DNA from: SCN-69-37 sp044507065
GTDB taxonomy: Bacteria > Acidobacteriota > Vicinamibacteria > Vicinamibacterales > SCN-69-37
DNA length: 56,010 nucleotides
Reading direction: 5' to 3'
Assembly: GCA_044507065.1 (NCBI GenBank)
Contig: JBIQJY010000018.1
Span: 1 to 56,010, forward strand
The position numbers were made by a program, and so were the translations under genes. Below are positions 49,079 to 56,010 of this stretch, one piece after another. A model generated the notes under the pieces. The model searched no databases and was not told the origin of the DNA. It saw only the letters and a list, made by a program, of their open reading frames with translations. How positions within the stretch are numbered: position 1 is the first letter of the stretch; each line of letters begins with the position of its first letter.

Positions 49079-49957
49079 GTGAGCAACGACAGGAAGTCGG
49101 ATTCGAATACGCGCGCGAGCACGTCCCGCAGGATGTCGAGCAGCCTCGTGGCCCTGAGTTCAGCCGCCGTGCTCGCGGTCTACTCGGCCGGGTATCTGCG
49201 CACGCAGGCCGCTGCCGAACGACTCGAGGCGGAGATGGACCAGCGGCGTCCCGTACTGCCGGCACCCGCGCCCATCCTGTTCGGCACGTCGCACGCCCCG
49301 CCTCCGGCAGTCGAAACGCCCGCCCCGGAAACGACAGCCGAACCGGCGTCTGTGGACAGGTCACCGGAGGCTCAACCGGTTACGGCACATGCGCCTGTCG
49401 CGGTCGTCGTACCGACACCTCCAGCGCCATCGCAGCCGGCACCCGCTCGTCAGGAACCTGCGAAAGATCTGGCGGCCGAATCCCTGGCAGAGGCCGCGCG
49501 CGCGGGATCCCCCTCGACAGTTCAGGCAGCCCCGGTCGCCGGCGCCCCTGTCGCTGACGCGGCGGGCGTGTCGAAGACGTCATCAGGAGCGTCGGCACCC
49601 GCGGCGGTCGTACCTGCCACGGCGGCAACCGAGGCCGCGTCGATTGCCGCCACGGATCCGCCAGCCGTGCCCCCCGCGCCCGCTGCGCCACGCTACAAGG
49701 ACGGCACGTTCATCGGTTGGGGCACGAGCCGTCACGGCGATATCGCCGCGCAGGTGGTGATTGCCGGCGGCCGCATCACGTCCGCGAGCATTGCGGAGTG
49801 CCTGACCCGCTGGCCCTGTACGTGGATCGATGCGCTGCCCGCGCAGGTCGTGGCGCGCCAGAGTCCGGAGACCGACTACGTTTCCGGCGCGACACAGAGC
49901 ACCAACGCCTTTTACTACGCCGTCGTGCAGGCGCTGGGCAAAGCATCGCTTCCGTGA
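49079..49957 (+). CDS. Membrane-anchored FMN-binding protein with flavinylation motif
   Basis: The 292-residue protein has a basic N-terminus, one membrane helix (about 22-38), a long Ala/Pro/Thr-rich stretch (60-205) and an FMN_bind domain (206-290). The domain contains YKDGTFIGWGTSRHGDIAAQ, a Cys241/Cys247 pair and the motif SGATQST (269-275), in which Thr275 is the expected phosphoester-FMN attachment site. With the helix as anchor the domain lies outside the membrane, like NqrC/RnfG and the FMN proteins of extracellular electron transfer. GTG 49079 is chosen to keep the positive N-terminal region; an ATG at 49133 is an alternative. The gene overlaps apbE (GTGA). Confidence 0.85.
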   Translation: MSNDRKSDSNTRASTSRRMSSSLVALSSAAVLAVYSAGYLRTQAAAERLEAEMDQRRPVLPAPAPILFGTSHAPPPAVETPAPETTAEPASVDRSPEAQPVTAHAPVAVVVPTPPAPSQPAPARQEPAKDLAAESLAEAARAGSPSTVQAAPVAGAPVADAAGVSKTSSGASAPAAVVPATAATEAASIAATDPPAVPPAPAAPRYKDGTFIGWGTSRHGDIAAQVVIAGGRITSASIAECLTRWPCTWIDALPAQVVARQSPETDYVSGATQSTNAFYYAVVQALGKASLP

Positions 49958-50883
49958 CTGTCGCGAGACGCACCGAGGCCGCAATGGGCACGGTTGTCAC
50001 GATCGACGTGCCACCACACGGGGCGCTGGGCCATCCCGACGCGGAGGTCGCCGAGGCGGTGACGCGCGCGTTCGGCTGGTTCCATGAGCTCGAACGCCTC
50101 TGCTCGCGATTCGATCCGACGAGTGAACTGATGCAGCTCGCCGGACGACCGGGCCTGCCCGTACCCGTCAGTCCCACATTGTTCGAGGTGATTCGTTTTG
50201 CCATTGCCGTGGCCGACGCCAGCGGCGGTGCGTTCGACCCGACAGTAGGCGCGCGGCTCGAGCGTGCCGGGTTCAACCGTCACCATCGTACCGGGCAGCC
50301 CCACTCGACCTCTGTCGACGTGCCAGACGACGTGACGTTCCGGGATGTGCGGGTGGACGCGGACCGACGGACGATTACGCTGCAGCGACCGATGGTTCTC
50401 GACCTGGGCGCTGTCGCCAAGGGCATGGCCATCGACCTGGCAGCCAGGGAGCTCGAGGACTTCGAGCACTTCGCCATCGATGCGGGCGGCGACCTCTACC
50501 TCGCCGGCCTGAACCCGGACGGTGCGGCGTGGTCGGCGGGGATCCGCCATCCGGGCGGCGACGGCCTGATCGGGACCGTGCGGGTGTCGAACGCCGCCGT
50601 CTGCACGTCGGGCAATTACGAACGCCGCAGCGAGGCGTCACCCGCGGCACGTCACATCATCGATCCGCGCGACGGCAGCCTGCCTGACGCGCTCGTCAGC
50701 GCGACAGTTGTCGCGCCTTCGGCCATGCTGGCCGACGCACTGGCGACGACGACGTTCGTGCTCGGGCCGGCACGTGGACGGCGTCTGCTCGATGAGCACG
50801 GGGCGTGCGGCGTGCTGTTTGCCGCAGATCTGACGCGGTTGGTCACCGGAGGATGCCGGCGTGACGACGTCGTCGTGGTCTGA
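49954..50883 (+). CDS. apbE: FAD:protein FMN transferase (ApbE)
   Basis: The 309-residue enzyme attaches FMN from FAD to Thr/Ser of target proteins. Family motifs are present: AMGTVVTIDV, DLGAVAKGMAIDLAA, AIDAGGDLYLAG and RHIIDPRDG with the ADALATTTFVLG helix that binds metal. The target is very likely the FMN-binding protein encoded just upstream. ApbE is normally exported, but this start (GTG overlapping the previous stop) gives no signal peptide or lipobox, and the frame upstream lies inside the neighbour. It may be cytoplasmic, acting before export, or its export signal is unusual. The downstream RnfD-like gene overlaps it by 23 nt. Confidence 0.93.
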   Translation: MTVARRTEAAMGTVVTIDVPPHGALGHPDAEVAEAVTRAFGWFHELERLCSRFDPTSELMQLAGRPGLPVPVSPTLFEVIRFAIAVADASGGAFDPTVGARLERAGFNRHHRTGQPHSTSVDVPDDVTFRDVRVDADRRTITLQRPMVLDLGAVAKGMAIDLAARELEDFEHFAIDAGGDLYLAGLNPDGAAWSAGIRHPGGDGLIGTVRVSNAAVCTSGNYERRSEASPAARHIIDPRDGSLPDALVSATVVAPSAMLADALATTTFVLGPARGRRLLDEHGACGVLFAADLTRLVTGGCRRDDVVVV

Positions 50884-51697
50884 GCGGCGCTTGACGTTCG
50901 CGACGCTGCGCCGCTGGGTCCGCACGCCGAAGGGGCTGATGACGGTTGTGCTTGTCGCGCTCGCCGGCGTCGCCGGCGGGTCCGTCGGATTCGCGCGCAT
51001 CATGCCGTCGCTCGCCGCTTCGGCACTGGCCGCGGCCCTGGTCGATGCACCAATCCTGCGCGCCCGGGGCCGGTGGTGGACGCTTCCGGACGGCGCCATC
51101 CTCACCGGCCTCTTCGTCGCGATGGTCCTCAGCCCGTTCGAGCCCTGGTATGTCGCCGCGGCGACGTCGGTTGCCGCCGTGCTGGGCAAGCACGCCTTTC
51201 GCGGTCGCACGGCCAATGTCTTCAACCCGGCGGCCCTCGGCATCGTCGCGACGTTCTATCTGCTCGGCACGGGCCAGGACTGGTGGGGCGCACTGGCTGA
51301 CGCCGGCCTCATCGGGCTGGCGGTGCTGCTGGCGAGCGGGCTGTTCATCGCGGATCGTGTGAACAAGCTGCCGCTCGTCCTCGCGTTCCTCGGCAGCTAC
51401 TTCCTGTTGTTCACGGGCGTGGCGTATGCGGGCGAACCGGGCGTGGTGGCGGAGATCTTCCGTCCGCCGGACATCAACGCCGCGTTGTTCTTCGCGTTCT
51501 TCATCCTCACCGACCCGCCGACATCGCCGATCAAGTACCGCGACCAGGTGGTCTGCGGTCTGCTGGTGGCGGTTGCGAGCTTCGCGATCTTCGAGACGAT
51601 CGGCGCGGCCCACTACCTGCTGTCGGGTGTCCTCGTCGGGAACCTGTGGGAGGCGAGGCGCCGCGCGGCCGGCCGCCGGCCTGCGCGCGACGCGTGA
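50861..51697 (+). CDS. RnfD/NqrB-family membrane protein
   Basis: The 278-residue polytopic protein (about nine helices) has RnfD/NqrB signatures: LGKHAFRGRTANVFNPAALG and FFILTDPPTSPIKYRDQ, the conserved Asp-Pro-x-Thr-Ser-Pro loop. The covalent-FMN SGAT motif of typical RnfD/NqrB is not visible, so electron transfer may rely on the upstream flavoprotein instead. Together with that protein and ApbE it forms a compact three-gene module for moving electrons across the inner membrane; a reductase for the cytoplasmic side is not in the window. GGAGG lies 8 nt before the GTG, inside apbE. Confidence 0.85.
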   Translation: MTTSSWSERRLTFATLRRWVRTPKGLMTVVLVALAGVAGGSVGFARIMPSLAASALAAALVDAPILRARGRWWTLPDGAILTGLFVAMVLSPFEPWYVAAATSVAAVLGKHAFRGRTANVFNPAALGIVATFYLLGTGQDWWGALADAGLIGLAVLLASGLFIADRVNKLPLVLAFLGSYFLLFTGVAYAGEPGVVAEIFRPPDINAALFFAFFILTDPPTSPIKYRDQVVCGLLVAVASFAIFETIGAAHYLLSGVLVGNLWEARRRAAGRRPARDA

Positions 51698-51700
51698 AGG

Positions 51701-53443
51701 TCACGCCTTGTCAGTCGACTGCTCGAGACGCGTCCGCAGGGTTGCCAGCGTCGTGCGGATGTCGGACAACTCGGTTTCGATGGCGCGCAGCTTGTCGGCC
51801 TCGGCGCGGATGAACCGGCTGTAGGGCGCGATACTTTCGTGGATCCGGTCGACGCTGCGCTCGATCTCGGTCGAGAACTGGCTGCGCAGTGCGTCCGACA
51901 GCCGCGCCCGGACGTCGGCAATCTTGGTCCGCATCTGTTCCTTGGCCCTGCGCCGCCGCGCCGGCAGGATGAAGAAGCCGACCGTGGCGGCCACCGACGC
52001 GAGCAGGATGCCCGTCACGTCGGCGGCGGCCGTCGTCGCGGCGATCGTGACGATGGTGCCGAGGCCGACGGCCGTCGCGCCGGCCGCCGCAGCGGCCGCC
52101 ACCGCGTTGCGGGCGTTGTCGGCAATCTGCTGCGCCTCCTGCTTCCTGTCGTACGAATCCACGACGCGCTGCGATTCGCGGGTCACCGCGTCGATCATCC
52201 GCGTCCGGTCGTAGTGGAACTGGCCGCTGTCCTCCCCGACGATCCGGTCGCGGTACTGCCGGCGGCGATCGGCAAGGTGCTGTGTGACCGACTGCCACTG
52301 CCGCAGGTCGGCCGCCACCAGCCAGTCGACGAGTTCGCCGACGCGGCGTTCGATCTGCGCCGGGGCGTCGGCCACCACCTGCTGTTCGAAGCCCTGCTGG
52401 ATGCGGCTGCGGTTGAGCAGGTCCATCACACGGCCGATGCGGATCGTCTCGTCGAAATAGTCCCGGCCGCGGATCTCCATGTCGACCAGGATGCGGTCGA
52501 TGTCGGCCATGCGCAGGTCGAAGTCGCGCAGCAGGTCCTCCCGGTAGATGCCGAGCTGGCGCTCGACTTCGTCGAGCGTCGTGAAGTCGTCGGCCAGCAG
52601 CGTCAGCCTGTCGCCTACGATGGCGCCATGCCGCTCGGCGATCGCCGAACCCACGCCAATCGGATTGAGCAGCTTCAGCTGCACTCGTCCCGGGGCATCG
52701 AGCGTGGCGGCAATGAACTGCTCCAGGGCGTCGAATCCGCTGGCCGTCCACAGTGCGGGTTCACCCTGCTTGGCCCGCAGCGCGAGCCGCGCACTGACAG
52801 GGAAGATTTCCGGGCTGAAGCCGAGCAGCGCCCGGGCGCTGTCGGCCACGAACGTCCTGACCTGCTCCACCTCGCCCGTGCCGCCGAGGATGTCGATCTT
52901 GTTGATGACGAGCACCACCTTCTTGCCCCAGCCGCGGATCTGCTCGAGGAACTGGCGTTCGGTCTCGGTGAACGGGCGGTCGGCGGAGGTCACGAACAGG
53001 ACCAGGTCGGATCGGGGGACGAACCCGGCCGTGATCGCTTCGTGCTCGCGGATGATGGCGTTGGTGCCCGGCGTATCGACGATCCGGATGTCGCGGAGAA
53101 TCGGCGCGGGGGCCGTGACGACGTGCAGCCCCTGACTGGTGACGCTGCGGTCGTGCGTCTCGCCGTACTGGAGGACGTTGATCTGCGCCGTGGTCGGCGT
53201 GACGCCTTCCTGCGCCACCATGGTGCCCACCAGCGCGTTGATGAACGCGCTCTTGCCGGCGTTGAACTCGCCGACGATGACGAGGAGGAAGAGCTCGTCG
53301 AGCTGTTCGATCGAGCGCGCGAGGGCGGCCTGTTGGTCGCCGGGGGCCTCGAACTTCACGAGCGCCATCTGCAGGCGGGCGAGCGCCTGCCGCTCTTCGG
53401 CGAGCAGGGCATCCTGCGAGGCGTCGAGGATTTTCGTCAGCAT
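51701..53443 (-). CDS. Bacterial dynamin-like GTPase
   Basis: The 580-residue protein has a dynamin-type GTPase: G1 GEFNAGKS, G2 VTPTTAQI, G3 DTPGT, G4 NKID, then long helical stalks and near residues 455-505 a hydrophobic hairpin (NAVAAAAAAGATAVGLGTIV and DVTGILLASVAATVGFFILP) that could insert in the membrane, followed by a coiled-coil end. Such proteins remodel or guard membranes under stress. One copy only is present; many bacteria encode tandem pairs. The ATG at 53443 is 6 nt after TATTCT on the minus strand; an upstream in-frame ATG 45 codons away is rejected because it runs through the neighbour's leader. Confidence 0.9.
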   Translation of the reverse strand: MLTKILDASQDALLAEERQALARLQMALVKFEAPGDQQAALARSIEQLDELFLLVIVGEFNAGKSAFINALVGTMVAQEGVTPTTAQINVLQYGETHDRSVTSQGLHVVTAPAPILRDIRIVDTPGTNAIIREHEAITAGFVPRSDLVLFVTSADRPFTETERQFLEQIRGWGKKVVLVINKIDILGGTGEVEQVRTFVADSARALLGFSPEIFPVSARLALRAKQGEPALWTASGFDALEQFIAATLDAPGRVQLKLLNPIGVGSAIAERHGAIVGDRLTLLADDFTTLDEVERQLGIYREDLLRDFDLRMADIDRILVDMEIRGRDYFDETIRIGRVMDLLNRSRIQQGFEQQVVADAPAQIERRVGELVDWLVAADLRQWQSVTQHLADRRRQYRDRIVGEDSGQFHYDRTRMIDAVTRESQRVVDSYDRKQEAQQIADNARNAVAAAAAAGATAVGLGTIVTIAATTAAADVTGILLASVAATVGFFILPARRRRAKEQMRTKIADVRARLSDALRSQFSTEIERSVDRIHESIAPYSRFIRAEADKLRAIETELSDIRTTLATLRTRLEQSTDKA

Positions 53444-53449
53444 GCGCTG

Positions 53450-53455
53450 AGAATA
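53450..53455 (-). promoter_or_regulatory. -10 hexamer of the dynamin-like gene
   Basis: TATTCT on the minus strand ends 6 nt before the ATG at 53443, with no Shine-Dalgarno between, consistent with a leaderless transcript. Confidence 0.4.
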
Positions 53456-53507
53456 CAGCGGTTCGCCCCGGGTTCTGTTACCCTCGTCGCTCAATCGGAG
53501 GTCGAAG

Positions 53508-54518
53508 ATGGCGCACACGTTCGGTCGACGGGACCTGCTGGGTCTGGCCGGAGCCTGGTCGCTTTCCGCTGTTGCCATGAGTGGTCAACGCAACTCCCCC
53601 TCGCCGGAACCGGCGACCTCCGCGTCGCGGCGAGACGAGTTGTACGCGCTGCTCGGCGATCTGCCCGGGCGCGACCGTCCGGTATCGGGCCGCAAGCGCG
53701 ACGAGGTCGTGCGCGACGGCTACGTGCTCGAGACGTGGGACCTCGATCTGAACGGCCTCGAAATCGCGCCGGCGTATCTTGCGCGGCCGCGTGAGGACGC
53801 AGGGCGCCGGCCCGCCGTGGTCTTCAACCACTCGCACGGCGGCGGCTACAAGATCGGCCGGACCGAATTCATCGAGGGGCGCGAGTATCTCCAGCCTGTC
53901 CCGTACGCGAAGGCGCTGACCGACCTGGGCTACGTCGCGCTGTCGATCGACCACTGGATCTTCGGTGAACGCAGCCACACGAGCGAGCTCGATACGTTCA
54001 AGGCCATGTTGTGGCACGGCCAGGTGCTCTGGGGAATGATGGTGTTCGACAGCCTGAAGGCCGTCGACTGGCTCGTGGGGCGGCCCGACGTCGATGCCGC
54101 ACGGCTCGGGACGATCGGGATGTCGATGGGCAGTTCGATGGCGCAGTGGCTCGGTGCGCTCGACACGCGCATCGGCGTGACCGTCGATATCTGCTGTCTC
54201 ACCGACTATCACACGCTCATCGAGAAGAAGGGACTTTCGGGACACGGCATCTACTACTACGTGCCGGGCCTGCTGAAGCACTTCACGGCCTCCGAGATCA
54301 ATGCGCTCATCGCGCCGCGTCCGCACCTGGCGCTGGCCGGCCTGCAGGACAAACTGACGCCGGTCGAGGGGCTCGACGTGATCGACGCGAACCTGCAGCG
54401 TGTCTACGGCGAACTGGGGCATGCCGATCGGTGGCAGATCCGCCGCTATGATGTCGGCCATCAGGAAACGCCGGAAGGCCGGCGCGAGGCGCTCGGCTTC
54501 CTGCAGCGCTATCTGTGA
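53508..54518 (+). CDS. Tat-exported alpha/beta hydrolase, esterase-like
   Basis: The 336-residue enzyme has a twin-arginine signal peptide (RRDLLGLAG motif from residue 7) followed by a mature alpha/beta hydrolase. The nucleophile elbow is GMSMGSS, the acid is in LQDKLTPVEG and the catalytic His in YDVGHQETPEG. The family of acetyl-xylan-esterase-like and dienelactone-type hydrolases fits; substrate is unknown. GGAGG lies 7 nt before the ATG. It is divergent from the dynamin-like gene and convergent with the SprT-like gene. Confidence 0.88.
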   Translation: MAHTFGRRDLLGLAGAWSLSAVAMSGQRNSPSPEPATSASRRDELYALLGDLPGRDRPVSGRKRDEVVRDGYVLETWDLDLNGLEIAPAYLARPREDAGRRPAVVFNHSHGGGYKIGRTEFIEGREYLQPVPYAKALTDLGYVALSIDHWIFGERSHTSELDTFKAMLWHGQVLWGMMVFDSLKAVDWLVGRPDVDAARLGTIGMSMGSSMAQWLGALDTRIGVTVDICCLTDYHTLIEKKGLSGHGIYYYVPGLLKHFTASEINALIAPRPHLALAGLQDKLTPVEGLDVIDANLQRVYGELGHADRWQIRRYDVGHQETPEGRREALGFLQRYL

Positions 54519-54534
54519 AGCGGCGAGGGCGCGG

Positions 54535-55626
54535 TCACCGGCCCGCGGCCAGGCTGTCGCCGTCGAGGCCGTCCGGATACGACAGCATCAGGTTGTAGCG
54601 GGCGACCAGTTCATTGAACGCGGCGGCATCGGCCTGGGCCTGCTCGGCCCGGGCGCGCAGTTCGGCCACGCGTCGGTTGTAGCCGTCGCGGCGAAGCGTC
54701 CAGGCGGCCACCGCATCGGCCGGCACCGGTGCACCGCGGTGCTGGCGCGCGTTCAACTCGGCCAGCGACCGTTCGATCTCGCGGGCCTCGATCGCCAACG
54801 CCTCGTCTTCCGACCGCGCGCGCTCCGTCTCGGCCTCGAGCCGTGCCGACTCCCGATCGATCCACTCACGCAGGACTGTGCGTTCCTCGGGACTGGCGAC
54901 GATCCCGGCAAACGCGCCTTCGTCTGCCAGCCTCGCCAGCACCATCTGGAAGGCGGGGCCGTGCGCGGTCGACGTGTCGCCGATCGTATGCAGCCAGGCG
55001 TGCACCATCTCGTGCGACAGCGCCCGCCGCAGCGCGTCGGCGTCGGGTGCAATGGTCGGGTTCAGCAGAATGACGGTGCGGTTGCCGATGTGCCCGAACA
55101 TCCCCTCGAGCGTGAAGCTGTCGCGTTCGAGCGACCCCACTTCCGCCAGGCGCGGCTCCCAGACCACCGGCATGGGGGGCAATCGCCCCGCGAAGTGGCG
55201 CGCGTTGATGTCGTCGAAGACGCGGACGAGTGCCGGGTCGGGCGCGTAGTCGATGGCGGCTTTCAGGATGTCCGCCTGCCGAAGGTCGGCCTCAGACACC
55301 GGCGCGAGCGTCGCGGGCGGCACAGCCGGACGCGGCTCGCGGAGCATCACGTTCCCGGCCGCCCACCCGAGCGCCCCGAGTATCAGCACGCCCCCGGCAA
55401 CGCGCGCGATCGAGACGCGAGAGGCCGATGCGGTCGCCACGGCGGTACGGTCGGTGGCCTGCGGCACGGGTGCGTGCAGTCGAGAAGCACCAATACGCGA
55501 CGTGCCCGTCGTCTCGTTCGGACACACGGCGTGCTGTCCGCAGTGCGCGCAGGCGACGCTGCGGCCGGCGCTCGCATCATCGGCGCGGATGGCGCCGCCA
55601 CATTGTCCGCAGCGAAAGTAGATCAC
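54535..55626 (-). CDS. SprT-like zinc peptidase with N-terminal zinc ribbon
   Basis: The 363-residue product starts with a zinc ribbon (FRCGQCGGAIRADD ... CAHCGQHAVCP), then a membrane helix (about 70-95), and a SprT-like metallopeptidase domain (about 125-270) with HEMVHAWLHTIGD (HExxH) and a third ligand His in AHGPAF. The C-terminal 130 residues are a long coiled coil rich in Glu, Arg and Ala. SprT/Spartan relatives bind or degrade protein; the substrate is unknown. I chose GTG 55626 because it begins the zinc ribbon; no clear Shine-Dalgarno is present. Confidence 0.8.
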   Translation of the reverse strand: MIYFRCGQCGGAIRADDASAGRSVACAHCGQHAVCPNETTGTSRIGASRLHAPVPQATDRTAVATASASRVSIARVAGGVLILGALGWAAGNVMLREPRPAVPPATLAPVSEADLRQADILKAAIDYAPDPALVRVFDDINARHFAGRLPPMPVVWEPRLAEVGSLERDSFTLEGMFGHIGNRTVILLNPTIAPDADALRRALSHEMVHAWLHTIGDTSTAHGPAFQMVLARLADEGAFAGIVASPEERTVLREWIDRESARLEAETERARSEDEALAIEAREIERSLAELNARQHRGAPVPADAVAAWTLRRDGYNRRVAELRARAEQAQADAAAFNELVARYNLMLSYPDGLDGDSLAAGR

Positions 55627-55847
55627 GACCGGATTGGCGCGGTGCAATTCCCGGGCCGGGAGTGTCGGCCATCGACCAGCGTCGCGAGGCGAGTATGCGC
55701 GGTCGATCGGCGACCGACGTGTCGACCGACTCACGATCCCGTACGCGGTTCTTTCCACATCGCGGCGGCACGGGCCCGTCGCGCGGCCTTCCGAATGGCG
55801 GACAGGGGCGCTGCGAATCGAGCGCGATTGACACCGCCTCCAGAATA
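55627..55847. other. Divergent intergenic region, nothing assignable
   Basis: This 221-nt stretch separates the SprT-like gene and the XRE-type gene. A TTGACA at 55828-55833 has no acceptable -10 at 15-19 nt. No hairpin with a T tract, no tRNA and no convincing short coding frame was found. Confidence 0.5.
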
Positions 55848-55865
55848 ATGGAAGATGCGTCCACT

Positions 55866-56010
55866 ATGGTGTCTGGGCCGCCGCACCTCAACCAGCGCAT
55901 CGCGCAACGGGTCCGGGACCTGCGTGGCGCCAGGAAGCTGTCGCTCGAGGCACTGGCCTCGGCCAGCGGCGTCAGCCGGTCGATGATTTCGCTGATCGAA
56001 CGCGGCGAGA
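55866..56010 (+). CDS. XRE-family transcription regulator, N-terminal part (3' truncated by window)
   Basis: The 48 visible residues form a helix-turn-helix of the XRE type: QRIAQRVRDLRGARKLSLEA, LASASGVSRSMISLIERGE, the signature of regulators that often continue into a cupin domain. The end is cut by the window so the effector domain is unknown. ATG 55866 gives the usual start; an in-frame ATG at 55848 adds six residues and cannot be excluded. No Shine-Dalgarno is clear. Confidence 0.8.
   Translation, partial: MVSGPPHLNQRIAQRVRDLRGARKLSLEALASASGVSRSMISLIERGE

Noticed and set aside
55828..55833. TTGACA as -35 for the XRE gene
   Set aside because: No acceptable -10 hexamer lies 15-19 nt downstream.

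Overview
The window is high-GC, densely coded DNA. The gene content points to a member of the Acidobacteriota, probably Vicinamibacteria-like: duplicated MacB/FtsX orphan permeases with no ATPase partner, Ser/Thr kinases with an extracytoplasmic tail, a secreted carboxypeptidase-regulatory-like protein, M20 and amidohydrolase enzymes, and a SprT-like zinc peptidase. This taxonomic placement is inferred from gene families, not from a marker gene. I see no rRNA, tRNA, CRISPR array, insertion sequence or prophage. The 47 protein genes tile nearly the whole window, often with ATGA/GTGA overlaps.

Layout. 1-4.3 kb: end of an FtsX-type permease, an AsmA-like protein, and an NCS2 purine permease preceded by a strong promoter, an operator-like palindrome and a structured leader that looks like a transcription-terminating riboswitch. 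4.4-10.3 kb: a signalling cassette of kinase, FHA-GAF-adenylate cyclase, kinase and DedA-like protein. 10.3-18.3 kb: M20 peptidase, two tandem MASE1-GGDEF diguanylate cyclases, HerA-like ATPase, amidohydrolase, small outer-membrane barrel and a clear intrinsic terminator. 18.4-26.2 kb: M23 lipoprotein, DUF1015 plus serC, and polA plus pcnB on the minus strand. 26.2-34.5 kb: lipoprotein, secreted Ig-like protein, BON protein, ZIP transporter, acetyl-CoA synthetase and an orphan ABC ATPase.

34.5-41.8 kb is the most unusual block. A Crp/Fnr regulator is followed by two divergent operons. One encodes a cytochrome b/2x[4Fe-4S] ferredoxin/MvhD-like fusion plus a small anchored protein. The other encodes a 56-residue membrane peptide, a CuA subunit II, a heme-copper subunit I, an SCO-type copper chaperone and heme A synthase. 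Subunit I keeps all heme and CuB histidines but has Gln where oxygen-reducing oxidases have the His-Tyr crosslinked tyrosine. That raises the possibility of a nitric oxide reductase or other non-canonical enzyme. A 16-bp inverted repeat in the shared promoter region lies where a Crp/Fnr dimer could act.

41.9-56 kb: ArsR/AHSA1 pair, type Ic aspartate aminotransferase with an ABC ATPase, a full double-FtsX permease, a flavin-transfer module (FMN-binding protein, ApbE, RnfD/NqrB-like), a dynamin-like GTPase, an esterase-like hydrolase, a SprT-like peptidase and the start of an XRE regulator.

Many genes have a TANNNT -10-like hexamer only 5-9 nt before the start codon and no Shine-Dalgarno, suggesting frequent leaderless transcription. 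All functional calls come from reading motifs by eye; no database search was possible.
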